Of a stretch of DNA of 64,000 nt, positions 9,214-17,919 are shown piece after piece. The DNA comes from Cobetia sp. L2A1 (GTDB lineage Bacteria; Pseudomonadota; Gammaproteobacteria; Pseudomonadales; Halomonadaceae). The DNA lies in the NCBI RefSeq assembly GCF_009796845.1, contig NZ_CP047025.1, positions 1,674,001 to 1,738,000 on the forward strand. Direction: 5' to 3'. The stretch's first letter is position 1. The number at the start of each line of letters is the position of its first letter. The notes below the pieces were generated by a model, which did no database searches, was not told the DNA's origin, and was given only the letters and a program-made list of their open reading frames with translations. A program made the position numbers and the translations under genes.

Positions 9214-10299
9214 TTAGTCCAGCAGCATGATGGATGCCAGCACGGCTGCCGTGCGGGCGGTAGTTTGCTGTTGGTCGTGGTGAGGGTTTAGTTCGACGAC
9301 TTCCACCAGCGGTAGGCCAAAACGACATGCTCTTGCATGGAGTTTTACGTCCTGAATCAGAGTTTCGATAATACTTAGCGCAACCCCACGACTGGCCGGA
9401 GCACTGACGCCGGGTGCCTGATAATGTGGCAGTACGTCAAGGTCTAATGTCAGATAGAGCACATCTTTATCGATACAAAAATTGGCCAGTTGCTGGCGTG
9501 CTTGCTCGAGAGCCATGGCATTCATGGCATCTCCTGAAAGCTGCCGGTCTTCAATGACAAGTGCGCCAATATCATCAGCTCGCTGACGTAGTCCACGAGT
9601 ATTGGCTTCAGCGGCCATACCAAGGCAGCAATACTCAAAAGGCTGCTTACGCTCAGCTAGAAAGTCAGCGATCTGACGGAAGGGTGTACCGGATGTGCCA
9701 TGTGTGTCCGGGTTCAGGCGTAGATCAAGGTGCGCATCCAGATTGATGATGCCCAATCTCGGAGGGCTCTCAAGGTCGTTTTTCTGTTGAAGACATTCGA
9801 GTCGTTTCCACAGTCCTTGAAAACTGCCCCAGGCAGTTTCATGGCCGCCGCCTATCACGAGTAAACGAGTATGTGTTGCAAGTGCTTGGCTGACATGTGA
9901 GGCAAGATGTGCTTGAGCGTCAGCGAGATACACACCTAGCGTTTCTCTTGTGAATTCTTCCGAAAACGTTTGATGCTCATCCATCGGATCCATCATCGAT
10001 GGTGCCGCTATATTGCCGTAATCACATACGCGGAGGGCGTTATCTATCGGCCAGGCTAGGTTGGCGAGTTGACGTCGCAAAGCCTTTGGACCATCCGCGG
10101 CGCCGGCACGTCCTTGATTGCGTATTACGCCCAGATCACAAGCAAATCCCAACAATGCATAGGCACACTGTCCTAACACCCGAGATTCAATGCTCGGGTG
10201 ATAAGACATGACCTGATGATGCCAGCGCTTGCTCAAGGCTGAAGGCTCACCGGTATCATCTCGTCCTTTCCAATGCGGCGCGGGAGTCTGGCAGACCAT
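9214..10299 (-). CDS. hutG: Formimidoylglutamase (arginase-fold ureohydrolase)
   Basis: A 361-residue binuclear manganese hydrolase that splits N-formimidoyl-L-glutamate to glutamate and formamide, a last step of histidine breakdown. Metal-ligand motifs are GGGHETAWG, NLDAHLDLR with SGTPF behind it, and DLDVLP. The GGGHE form and the early WKGRDD motif distinguish HutG from agmatinase (GGDHS). That N-terminal motif also supports the long start at 10299. No other hut gene is nearby; hutG instead heads a TAXI-TRAP operon, suggesting import of histidine-like or formimino compounds. Another guanidino or formimino substrate cannot be ruled out. Confidence 0.85.
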   Translation of the reverse strand: MVCQTPAPHWKGRDDTGEPSALSKRWHHQVMSYHPSIESRVLGQCAYALLGFACDLGVIRNQGRAGAADGPKALRRQLANLAWPIDNALRVCDYGNIAAPSMMDPMDEHQTFSEEFTRETLGVYLADAQAHLASHVSQALATHTRLLVIGGGHETAWGSFQGLWKRLECLQQKNDLESPPRLGIINLDAHLDLRLNPDTHGTSGTPFRQIADFLAERKQPFEYCCLGMAAEANTRGLRQRADDIGALVIEDRQLSGDAMNAMALEQARQQLANFCIDKDVLYLTLDLDVLPHYQAPGVSAPASRGVALSIIETLIQDVKLHARACRFGLPLVEVVELNPHHDQQQTTARTAAVLASIMLLD

Positions 10300-10672
10300 G
10301 TTGAAAGCTCGTGAAGTTTGTAAGTCATTGATAAAACCACAGGTACGTCAGACTAACAATCATAAAATATGCGGTTTTATTCAGATATAAATTAATAGGT
10401 TTACCTGCGATTTTAAGTAATTTTTTATCGAAGAAAGATGCGACTGACTATGAGCAGGTAAGACACTTTCAATAAACGTGATTGAATCAAGTTATTGCCA
10501 GGTAAATTATTTTTACGTACTGACACTGACTGGCGTGGTAGTGGATGAGAGTGTGCAGAGTTGCGGCGATGAACTCATTGAAATGACAGCGCCTCTTCTG
10601 TAAATGCACCTGTGTCTCTTGTGCAGAGACGAGGGTGCATCTTAAAGATTCGAGAGACGGTGGTGAGGAGAG
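10300..10672 (-). promoter_or_regulatory. Upstream region of the hutG-TRAP operon
   Basis: An AT-rich gap of 373 bases without a gene. It holds repeated words: TTTACCTG near 10398 and CAGGTAAA near 10500 form an inverted pair about 100 bases apart, with a further CAGGTAAG near 10455. These could be operator half-sites. A discontinuous hairpin (TGCACC...GGTGCA with inner GTCTCT/AGAGAC) at 10604-10639 lies just past the stop of the IclR gene and may end its transcript, though it lacks a T run. Confidence 0.4.
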
Positions 10673-11524
10673 TCAACGGCGGTGCAAGCTGCCCAGCTCA
10701 TGATTGATGTGGCGTGCGCAATCCAGCAGCGCACCTCGCAGCAGCGGCAGTCTGCGCTCATCATTCATCATGCCATCAGGGCCTGATAGGTTGATGGCAC
10801 CGACAAGGTGGCCCGTATGGTCATGAAGTCCCGTCGCGATGGCAGTGGCATAATCGGAGCGGCTCTCGACCCAGCCCTGGGTGCGTGCTTCGTCAATGGC
10901 CTCCTTCAAGGCGGGCAGATTCTGTGGCGCGGGGGGCGGATAATCATCCAGCCGCGTCTGGCGGTACAGCTGCTGAAGGCCATCGTCATCGAGTGCCGTG
11001 AGCAGGATCCGCCCCATGGCGCTGACGTGGCAGGGCAAACGTGAGCCGATAGGGATATTGACGGACATGCGCTGAGCCGCGAATGCACGATACAGATAGA
11101 TGGCATCCGTCCCTTCGCGAATGCTCAGGTGGCAGGACAGCGTGGTCTGGTCGCGGAGATTATCCAGATGGGGCGCCACGACATCCACGACATCGCGGCT
11201 GGCGAGATAGCTGAACCCGAGCGTAATGACTTGCGGGCCGAGTTCGTAGGTATTGCGGGCAATTTTCTTCAGATATCCCATGTCCGTCAGTGTCGTGACA
11301 ATGCGATAGATGGCCGAGTTGGTGGCGCCCAGCTCATCCGCAAAGTCGTTGGTGGTCAGTACCTTTCGGCTGGTACTGAACATCTCGAGAATCTTGAGGC
11401 CACGAAACAGGGCCGGCACGATGTAATCATTTTCGCGTGATGCGGTCACCGAGAGTGCTGGCTCACTGGTGACGGCAGCCGCGGTATCTTGCCCCGGAGA
11501 GCGTGAGGTGTGTGACTCTGACAT
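10673..11524 (-). CDS. IclR-family transcriptional regulator
   Basis: A 283-residue DNA-binding protein. An N-terminal winged helix-turn-helix (PALFRGLKILEMFS to DMGYLKKI) is followed by the IclR effector domain with HLSIREGTDAIYLYRA and CHVSAMGRILLTAL. I start it at the ATG at 11524, which has AAGGA eight bases upstream, rather than at the TTG at 11542. It lies between the hutG-TRAP operon and the sarcosine-oxidase-like operon, all on the minus strand, and could control either. No operator could be tied to it. Confidence 0.88.
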   Translation of the reverse strand: MSESHTSRSPGQDTAAAVTSEPALSVTASRENDYIVPALFRGLKILEMFSTSRKVLTTNDFADELGATNSAIYRIVTTLTDMGYLKKIARNTYELGPQVITLGFSYLASRDVVDVVAPHLDNLRDQTTLSCHLSIREGTDAIYLYRAFAAQRMSVNIPIGSRLPCHVSAMGRILLTALDDDGLQQLYRQTRLDDYPPPAPQNLPALKEAIDEARTQGWVESRSDYATAIATGLHDHTGHLVGAINLSGPDGMMNDERRLPLLRGALLDCARHINHELGSLHRR

Positions 11525-11572
11525 GCCTGATTCCTTATGCAACGTGGCGGAAGGCAGTTGTTACAAACGCTA

Positions 11573-11601
11573 CCCCCTCACGCCGTACCGGCGTGAGGGG
11601 G
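11573..11601. terminator. Strong GC hairpin after the soxG gene
   Basis: A perfect 13-bp stem (CCCCCTCACGCCG and complement) with a three-base loop lies just past the stop of the gamma-subunit gene and before the IclR gene. There is no clear T tract on the minus strand, so it may act as a transcript-end stabiliser or partial terminator. Confidence 0.6.
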
Positions 11602-11636
11602 GGATAGCTGATTCGATGGGCGGCAAGCGCTAGGGC

Positions 11637-12332
11637 TCAGTGAGGCAGCAGCAGGGTGGTGGCTGTCACTTTCTGGCCCTGATATTCCTGCATGGCATCG
11701 ATCAACACTCCCCACATGTAGTGGCTGGAGGCGATGTCAAAAAGCAGGTGGAAGCAGGGGCACTCGAGACTTCCCACGTTGACGACGATGGTATTGGTCC
11801 GTGCCACCGACGTCTGCGCAACGCTACCCGGGGGGAAGGCTTCACTGCGCAGATCCACCCCACATAGCTTGGCCATCAGCGCTGGTACTGTAGTGCCTTT
11901 CACGCTGAACCAGGCGTGGGAATCGCGACGTGGCAACGAGTGGACACGTTGTCCGTCGGCCAGCGCGATATCCGCTTGCTCGATCAGTGGCAGATCACCG
12001 GCACCTTGGTCGTCACTCATCGTGGGAGAGAGTTGCAGGAATTCACCTACGGACAGGCGCACCAACCAGCTGCCATCCTGCTGTGCCACGGCCGTATTGG
12101 GCAACATGGGGGCCTGCCAGTTCAGCGCGGCGAGAAAATCTGTCGCGTCGCGCCCACGAATGCCGGCGCGGGCCAGAGCGCTGAGATCTGCCAGGATGCA
12201 GCGCCCGATATCGTTTGAGGGCTGCTCGGTCGTCAGTCGCGACGGTTCCGGTTGCGTCAGGCTGGCGGGCAGAGGGCAGCGCGCGAGTGCTTTGGTCACA
12301 TCGGCCATCGGCATATTGATCGTGGTTGTCAT
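11637..12332 (-). CDS. soxG: Sarcosine oxidase-like gamma subunit
   Basis: A 231-residue GcvT-like small subunit, slightly longer than typical SoxG. Recognisable are GIRGRDATDFLAAL, LSVGEFLQLSP, HAWFSVKGTTVPALMAKLCGVDLR and the late LLFDIASSHYMWGVLIDA. It completes the four-subunit flavoenzyme encoded by the three genes upstream. The start at 12332 has AGGAG at proper spacing and begins one base after the soxA stop; an in-frame upstream start overlaps soxA. By family it belongs to heterotetrameric sarcosine oxidase, but MgdD of N-methylglutamate dehydrogenase is equally homologous. Confidence 0.82.
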   Translation of the reverse strand: MTTTINMPMADVTKALARCPLPASLTQPEPSRLTTEQPSNDIGRCILADLSALARAGIRGRDATDFLAALNWQAPMLPNTAVAQQDGSWLVRLSVGEFLQLSPTMSDDQGAGDLPLIEQADIALADGQRVHSLPRRDSHAWFSVKGTTVPALMAKLCGVDLRSEAFPPGSVAQTSVARTNTIVVNVGSLECPCFHLLFDIASSHYMWGVLIDAMQEYQGQKVTATTLLLPH

Positions 12333-12333
12333 G

Positions 12334-15291
12334 TCACATCTCCTGGCGAGCGGCGGGCGCATCATAGAAAGGGAGTTTGACCACTTCGGCCTCTACCAAT
12401 ACATCACCACTGGTGCGAATCGTGATACGACTGCCCGGCGCTGACACGTCAGTGCCGACGTAAGCCAAGCCAATGATGGCATTCAGTGTCGAGGAGTATT
12501 CACACGACGTCACGTTGCCGGTGATGTCACCGCCGGGCTTGGCGGCATCGGCGCTCTGTTCGCCGCCCGTCAACACCAGATGGCCTTCCAGCGGCTGCGG
12601 GCTGTCCTTGGGCAGGCGGAAACCGACCAGTTTGCGGGTCTGCGGCTGTGCCGCGAGAATGTCGATCGCACGACGTCCGATGCAGAACGGTTTCTTGGCG
12701 CTGACGGCCCATTCCAGGCCAATCTCACCAGGATGGCTCATGCCATCGGTATCCTGACCCACGATGATATGGCCTTTTTCCAGGCGCAGCAGACGCTGCG
12801 CCTCGACGCCGAAGGGACGGATGCCCGCTTCCTTGCCTGCTGCCATCAAGAGGTCCCACAGCGCTTCACCGAAGCGACTCGGTACGTGGATCTCATAACC
12901 CAGCTCGCCGACGAAGCCAACGCGCAGCAGGCGTGCCGGAATACTCCCGACGTGTCCGCTGCGCAGCTCAAGATAGGGGAAGCCTTCAGGGCTGATATCG
13001 ATATCGTCGCATACCTTGCTCAGCACCTCGCGGGCCTTGGGGCCGGCCAGATTCACGGCACAGTAAGCCGCAGTGACATTGGTGATGTCGACATCGAGTC
13101 GCCACTGGGCATTCCACTTCAGCATCTGCTGATAGACACGGTCCACACCGCTGGTGGTGGCGGTGACATAGAAATGTGCTTCGCCGAGACGGCATGACAC
13201 GCCATCGTCGATGATCACGCCTTGCTCGCTGGCCATGGTGGCATAACGCGTTCGGCCCACCGGCTGCTTGAGGAAGGCGAAGGTGTAAATGCGGTTGAGA
13301 AGTTCGGCGGCGTCCGGGCCGCGCAGCTCGATTCCGCCCAGTGTCGAGACGTCGATCAGGCCCACGCCAGTGCGCACGGCTAGCGCTTCAGCCTGCATCG
13401 ATGCGTTGCGATCTTCGGGGCGGCCATAGAAGGCCGGACGTGCCCAATGACCTGCCGGCATCATGCTGGCACCCAGTGCCAGATGGCGCTGGTGCATGGG
13501 CGTCTGACGGTACGGATCGAAACCGCGACCAGCCAGCAGGGACAATGATTCGGCCACGAAGGGCGGACGCGCCGTGGTCACGCCGGTCTCGCTGACCGTA
13601 CGCTGGGTAGCTTCTGCCACCAGACGAGCCGCCGGTAGCGCAGAGTGTCGGCCCTGTGACGGCCCCATGCCCAGCGTGGAGAAGCGCTTGACCAGCTGAA
13701 TATCGCGATAGCCGTGGCGCGTGGCATTGATGATGTCGCGAATCTGCAGATCTTCGTCGAGATCAACGAATTCCTTGCCTTTTGGATGCGCGAACAGCGG
13801 CCAGCCGTATTGGCGGAAGGCACACGAGGCGCTGACGGGAGCGATGTCAGCTGCAGTGCCGTTGAGCCCCGCGATCGCAATCTGTGCAGCACGCTTGCCA
13901 TCGGCCATCACGTCATCGAGATGATAGAGCCCGTTGGCAGAGCCTGCGATATGCAGGTGCGCCGGCAGGCCACTCAGGCTGAAGCGTGCGTCATCATCCA
14001 GATAAGAGAGCTTGGCACCGGCCTGACAGGCCAGCTGATAGACCGGCATGTAGCCAGCCGTCATGCACACCAGGTCACAGTCGATCACTTCGCCCTCAGT
14101 GGCCAGCTCGCCGCGCGCGACGATGCGGCGAATGTCGACACCCGTGACGTGATGGAGGGATTTTTCCGCCCGTGCCTCGAAGATGGCGTGTTCAAGTTTG
14201 AGGGTGATGCCTGCCTGAGTCACCGTCGTGGCGAGTGTGGCATCATCAGGCAGGGCGCGCATGTCGAGCAGGGCGACGATGTTAACGCCTTGCTCCATCA
14301 GGTCCAGCGCGGCGAGATAGCCGTCGTCACTGCCGGTGATGACGACACCACGCTGGCCCGGGCGGACGCCGTAGTGACGCATCAGGCGCTGAGCAGCACT
14401 GGCGAGCATGATGCCCGGTAGATCGTTGTTGCGAAACACCACCGGCTGATCGAAGGCGCCACTGGCGAGAATGCATTCCTTGGCGCGCACCTTGTACAGG
14501 CGCTTGCCGCGAATCACGGGAAGATAGTTGTCAGTGAACCAGGCGTTGCAGGTTGCTTCGGTCATGACGTCGATGCGGGCATGCGCCGTGACGGCATCGT
14601 TCAGGATCTGCAGTGCCTGATCGGCCGCCAGGCCTGCGGCGTCAAAGCGCGCATAGGTCAATGCACCGCCCAGCAGGCGACCTTGTTCGACCAACAGTAC
14701 GCTCGCACCACCGTCAGCGGCAGTCAGTGCAGCGGCCATGCCGGCTGGGCCTGCGCCTACCACCACGACATCGTGAAACAGATAGGCCTTGTCATGATAG
14801 TCAGGGCGCACGTCCAGATTGAGCGTGCCCAGCCCCGCCTTGCGGCGAATCAGCGGCTCCCAGTACTTCCAGACGCCCTTGGGCTTGTAGAAAGAGCGGT
14901 AGTAGAAGCCGACCGGCATGAATTTGGAAAGCTTGCCCAGTCGCATGTCGCGGTCATTGTCCAGGGTGCCATTGACGTTCTGGGCCGTGACGGTCAGGCC
15001 GCTTGTGATCTGGCGTTCATCGCCCAGCACATTGGGCTCATCCGGCAATTGCACCAGCGTGTTGGCATCCTGGCCGGCGAAGGTCAGCGCGCCGCGCGGA
15101 CGGTGGTACTTGAAGGAGCGCGACAGCAGCCAACGGCCATTGGCTGCCAGGGCGCTGGCGATGGTATCGCCAGCGACGCCCTGATAGCTCACGCCATCGA
15201 AGCTGAAGGAGACCGGAGTGTCATGCTGGATCAGGCTACCCATGGGAGCCGGAAGGCGCGCGGCAGTAGTGACGGAAAGCGGAGCGTTCAT
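12334..15291 (-). CDS. soxA: Sarcosine oxidase-like alpha subunit
   Basis: A 985-residue subunit of normal length. Order of parts: an N-terminal region (FSFDGVSYQGVAGDTIASAL...FKYHRPRGAL) resembling the ferredoxin-like domain of this family; a Rossmann nucleotide domain with VVVGAGPAGMAAALTAADGG near residue 175; and a C-terminal GcvT-like domain (residues ~600-985) with GVGLIDVSTLGGIELRGPDA and VGFVGELGYEIHVP that hands the methyl-derived carbon to tetrahydrofolate. It oxidatively demethylates an N-methyl amino acid. It overlaps soxD by four bases. Substrate choice (sarcosine or N-methylglutamate) cannot be read directly from this subunit. Confidence 0.9.
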   Translation of the reverse strand: MNAPLSVTTAARLPAPMGSLIQHDTPVSFSFDGVSYQGVAGDTIASALAANGRWLLSRSFKYHRPRGALTFAGQDANTLVQLPDEPNVLGDERQITSGLTVTAQNVNGTLDNDRDMRLGKLSKFMPVGFYYRSFYKPKGVWKYWEPLIRRKAGLGTLNLDVRPDYHDKAYLFHDVVVVGAGPAGMAAALTAADGGASVLLVEQGRLLGGALTYARFDAAGLAADQALQILNDAVTAHARIDVMTEATCNAWFTDNYLPVIRGKRLYKVRAKECILASGAFDQPVVFRNNDLPGIMLASAAQRLMRHYGVRPGQRGVVITGSDDGYLAALDLMEQGVNIVALLDMRALPDDATLATTVTQAGITLKLEHAIFEARAEKSLHHVTGVDIRRIVARGELATEGEVIDCDLVCMTAGYMPVYQLACQAGAKLSYLDDDARFSLSGLPAHLHIAGSANGLYHLDDVMADGKRAAQIAIAGLNGTAADIAPVSASCAFRQYGWPLFAHPKGKEFVDLDEDLQIRDIINATRHGYRDIQLVKRFSTLGMGPSQGRHSALPAARLVAEATQRTVSETGVTTARPPFVAESLSLLAGRGFDPYRQTPMHQRHLALGASMMPAGHWARPAFYGRPEDRNASMQAEALAVRTGVGLIDVSTLGGIELRGPDAAELLNRIYTFAFLKQPVGRTRYATMASEQGVIIDDGVSCRLGEAHFYVTATTSGVDRVYQQMLKWNAQWRLDVDITNVTAAYCAVNLAGPKAREVLSKVCDDIDISPEGFPYLELRSGHVGSIPARLLRVGFVGELGYEIHVPSRFGEALWDLLMAAGKEAGIRPFGVEAQRLLRLEKGHIIVGQDTDGMSHPGEIGLEWAVSAKKPFCIGRRAIDILAAQPQTRKLVGFRLPKDSPQPLEGHLVLTGGEQSADAAKPGGDITGNVTSCEYSSTLNAIIGLAYVGTDVSAPGSRITIRTSGDVLVEAEVVKLPFYDAPAARQEM

Positions 15292-15599
15292 GTGCGGTCT
15301 CCCACGGTGTCAGAGTGATTCATCGGGAAGTCGATTCGCTGCGTAAAGCGTTCTGACGGGTCATAGGTACGCAGAATCTCGTCAGTGACGGTATGGCGTT
15401 CAGCAATGAACCAGTAGCTGGAAGCTGCGTGCATCCACCATTCGATGACGACACCGGCCGTGTTGTCACTGAAGAAGACATAGTCGGCCCACTCACGATC
15501 ACTGGTAGTGTCCGGGTCGGGCATCTCGGTGAGTTCACCGCCATACACGAATTCACTGATGTTGCGTGGCCCATTCAGCGGGCAGGGCATGATTTTCAT
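15288..15599 (-). CDS. soxD: Sarcosine oxidase-like delta subunit lacking the zinc cysteines
   Basis: A 103-residue small subunit, started at 15599 because MKIMPCPLNGPR is the conserved family beginning. Classical SoxD binds zinc through a CxxC near the N-terminus and an HxxxC in the middle. Here the first motif is CPLNGPR (only one Cys) and the second is HAASS (His kept, Cys lost). The rest (EFVYGGE, EWWMHAASSYWFIAERHT, DEILRTY) fits the family. The variant suggests a divergent branch, possibly N-methylglutamate dehydrogenase subunit B (MgdB-like). It lies between soxB and soxA as in soxBDAG/mgdABCD operons. Confidence 0.82.
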   Translation of the reverse strand: MKIMPCPLNGPRNISEFVYGGELTEMPDPDTTSDREWADYVFFSDNTAGVVIEWWMHAASSYWFIAERHTVTDEILRTYDPSERFTQRIDFPMNHSDTVGDRT

Positions 15600-15632
15600 C
15601 GCGGGGTATCCTTGGCCTTCAAGCAACAGGCA

Positions 15633-16874
15633 TCAGTGGCTGGCGGCGGTCGCGCCCATTTCGTTGACTTGGCGGAAGCGCGCGAAGCGCTCCAGCGCAA
15701 AGGGGGCGATCAGGTCTGGCGTCTTGCCGCCTGATGCCACCAACTCGGCCATCGTCTTGCCGCAGATCGGCGTAGCCTTGAAGCCCCAGGTGCCCCAGCC
15801 TGCATCCAGGTAATAATTCTCGACCGGGCTCAGGCCCATGATCGGACTGTAGTCTGGTGTCATGTCGGTCGTGCCTGCCCACTGGCGCATCAGTCGCGCC
15901 TGAGACAGGAAGGGGAACATCTCAAGCGCGGCCCCGATCAGGCTTTCCTTGAGGTCCAGCGTCGAGCGAGTGTTGTAAAGTGGATAGGGATCAGAACCGC
16001 CGCCAAACACCACCTCGCCTCGACTGGTCTGTTGCACATAGCAGTGCAGCGCTGAGGAGCTGACGAGAGGGTCGAGGAAGGGCTTGAAGGGCTGAGTGAC
16101 CATGGCCTGCAAGGGGTAGCTGATGATGGGCATCGTGAAGCCCGCCTTCTTGGCGAGTATCGAGCTGTGTCCGGCTACCGCCTGTACCACGCACCCACAC
16201 TGAATCGTGCCGCGATTGGTCTTGACCGCCCGTACCTTGCCGCCTTCAATGACGAGGTCCTGTACCTCGGTCAGCTGATGGATCTCGACACCGCGTTTGG
16301 CGGCTTCCTTGGCGTACCCCCAAGCCACGGCGTCATGGCGGGCGGTGGCGCCGTCCTTGTGCCATAGGCCCGCCATCACCGGTAGATGGCCGGGGTCCAT
16401 GTTCAATGAGGGCACCAGCTCGCGGATCTGCTGGCGATCCAGCATCTCGGTACGCCCCCCGAAGTGCGTATTGACCTCAGCGCGTTGGCGGAAGGCGCGT
16501 ACGGTGGCATCGGTGTGAGCAAGCGTCAGCTGGCCGCGCTCCGAGTACATGATGTTGTAGTCGAATTCGTTGGAAAGGCTCTGGAACATGCGCACGGATT
16601 CGCTATAGAAGCGCACGCCTTCTGGTGTCAGATAGTTGGAGCGGATCACCGCCGTATTGCGTGCGGTATTCCCGCCTCCCAGGTAGGCCTTTTCCAGTAC
16701 TGCCACATTGGTGATGTTGTGATATTTGGCCAGATAATACGCCGTGGCCAGGCCGTGTCCGCCGCCGCCGATGATGACCACGTCGTAGCTGGATTTCAGC
16801 TCCTTGGGTGCAGGCAGATCGACGTCGACGGGGTAGTCGGAAGACAGGCCGTACTTGAGCAGAGAAAAGGGCAT
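15633..16874 (-). CDS. soxB: Sarcosine oxidase-like beta subunit
   Basis: A 413-residue FAD/FMN amine oxidase subunit. The dinucleotide motif VVIIGGGGHGLATAYYLAKYH lies near residue 30, followed by LEKAYLGGGNTARNTAVIRSNYL, typical of SoxB. The C-terminal MGLSPVENYYLDAGWGTWGFKATPICGKTMAELV closes the FAD site. It carries the catalytic flavin of the complex. The start at 16874 has GGGAG upstream and gives the family length; the longer frame adds an unconserved tail. It follows folD by 40 bases in the same operon. Confidence 0.9.
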   Translation of the reverse strand: MPFSLLKYGLSSDYPVDVDLPAPKELKSSYDVVIIGGGGHGLATAYYLAKYHNITNVAVLEKAYLGGGNTARNTAVIRSNYLTPEGVRFYSESVRMFQSLSNEFDYNIMYSERGQLTLAHTDATVRAFRQRAEVNTHFGGRTEMLDRQQIRELVPSLNMDPGHLPVMAGLWHKDGATARHDAVAWGYAKEAAKRGVEIHQLTEVQDLVIEGGKVRAVKTNRGTIQCGCVVQAVAGHSSILAKKAGFTMPIISYPLQAMVTQPFKPFLDPLVSSSALHCYVQQTSRGEVVFGGGSDPYPLYNTRSTLDLKESLIGAALEMFPFLSQARLMRQWAGTTDMTPDYSPIMGLSPVENYYLDAGWGTWGFKATPICGKTMAELVASGGKTPDLIAPFALERFARFRQVNEMGATAASH

Positions 16875-16914
16875 CAATAGCTCCCGGGGCGGAGTACTCC
16901 GCTCCATGAATTCT

Positions 16915-17880
16915 TCAGGACGACTGGCGCAGGGCAGCAGTCAGAGTGTTGGCCAGCAGGCAGGCTATGGTCATCGGTCCCACGCCACCGGGCACGGGAG
17001 TGATGGCACTGGCGACTGAGGCCACGGATGTGAAGTCCACATCACCGACCAGCCGCGTACGGGCTTGTCCAGTCGGACTGTCCTCGGCTGACTGCTCGAT
17101 GCGGTTGATGCCGACATCGATGACCACGGCACCCGGCTTGATCCACTCGGCAGTGATCATGTTCGGACGGCCGACGGCCGCGACCACGATGTCGGCCTGA
17201 CGGCATAGCTCAGCCGGATTGCGGCTGCGTGAATGCAGCTGGGTCACGGAGCAATTGGCCGCGAGCAGCAGACTGGCCATCGGCTTGCCGACGATATTGG
17301 AGCGCCCGATGACCACCGCATGCAGACCGGAGAGGTCACCCCCTTGCTCCACGAAGGTATCGCGCAGCAACCGCATGCAACCGGTCGGGGTGCATGGAGC
17401 CAGTGCATCAGCACCCTGGATGAGTGCCCCGACGTTCATGCGATGAAAGCCATCCACATCCTTGCGAGGGTCAATCGCTTCCAGAACGGCATCTTCCTGA
17501 ATGTGCTCGGGGAGCGGAAGCTGGACCAGGATGCCGTGGACTGCCGGGTCTGCATTGAGGGAGGCGACCAGTGCCAGCAACTCGGCCTCGCTCGTGTCGT
17601 CAGTCAGACGATGCTCGAAAGAATGCATCCCGCACTCGACGGTCCGCTTCAGCTTGTTGCGTACGTAGACCTGACTGGCGGGGTCTTCACCGATCAACAC
17701 GACGGCCAGGCCTGGCGTGACGCCGCGTGTAGCGAGTTCAGCGACACCTGCCGTGACCTCTTCCAGCAAACGCGTTGAAGCGGCCTTGCCATCGATCAAG
17801 TGTGCCCTTGGCGGATTGACGGCCTCTGAGGAAGGGGCAGTAACCAGCGTCGTCGTCGCAGTGGCGGTCGGGGTGTTCAT
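16915..17880 (-). CDS. folD: Bifunctional methylene-THF dehydrogenase/methenyl-THF cyclohydrolase
   Basis: A 321-residue FolD. It oxidises 5,10-methylene-THF to 10-formyl-THF, the step that consumes the one-carbon unit released by the sarcosine-oxidase-like enzyme encoded downstream. Motifs in order: [14 protein letters not shown] (catalytic Tyr/Lys), [48 protein letters not shown] and [16 protein letters not shown]. It carries about 28 extra Thr/Ala-rich residues before [14 protein letters not shown] lies upstream of its ATG. Being in the purU-folD-sox operon, it is probably a dedicated catabolic copy. Confidence 0.93.
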   Translation of the reverse strand: MNTPTATATTTLVTAPSSEAVNPPRAHLIDGKAASTRLLEEVTAGVAELATRGVTPGLAVVLIGEDPASQVYVRNKLKRTVECGMHSFEHRLTDDTSEAELLALVASLNADPAVHGILVQLPLPEHIQEDAVLEAIDPRKDVDGFHRMNVGALIQGADALAPCTPTGCMRLLRDTFVEQGGDLSGLHAVVIGRSNIVGKPMASLLLAANCSVTQLHSRSRNPAELCRQADIVVAAVGRPNMITAEWIKPGAVVIDVGINRIEQSAEDSPTGQARTRLVGDVDFTSVASVASAITPVPGGVGPMTIACLLANTLTAALRQSS

Positions 17881-17919
17881 GTGGGGAGCCTCCCTGGTGT
17901 GAATGGACTGCTGTCCGTG

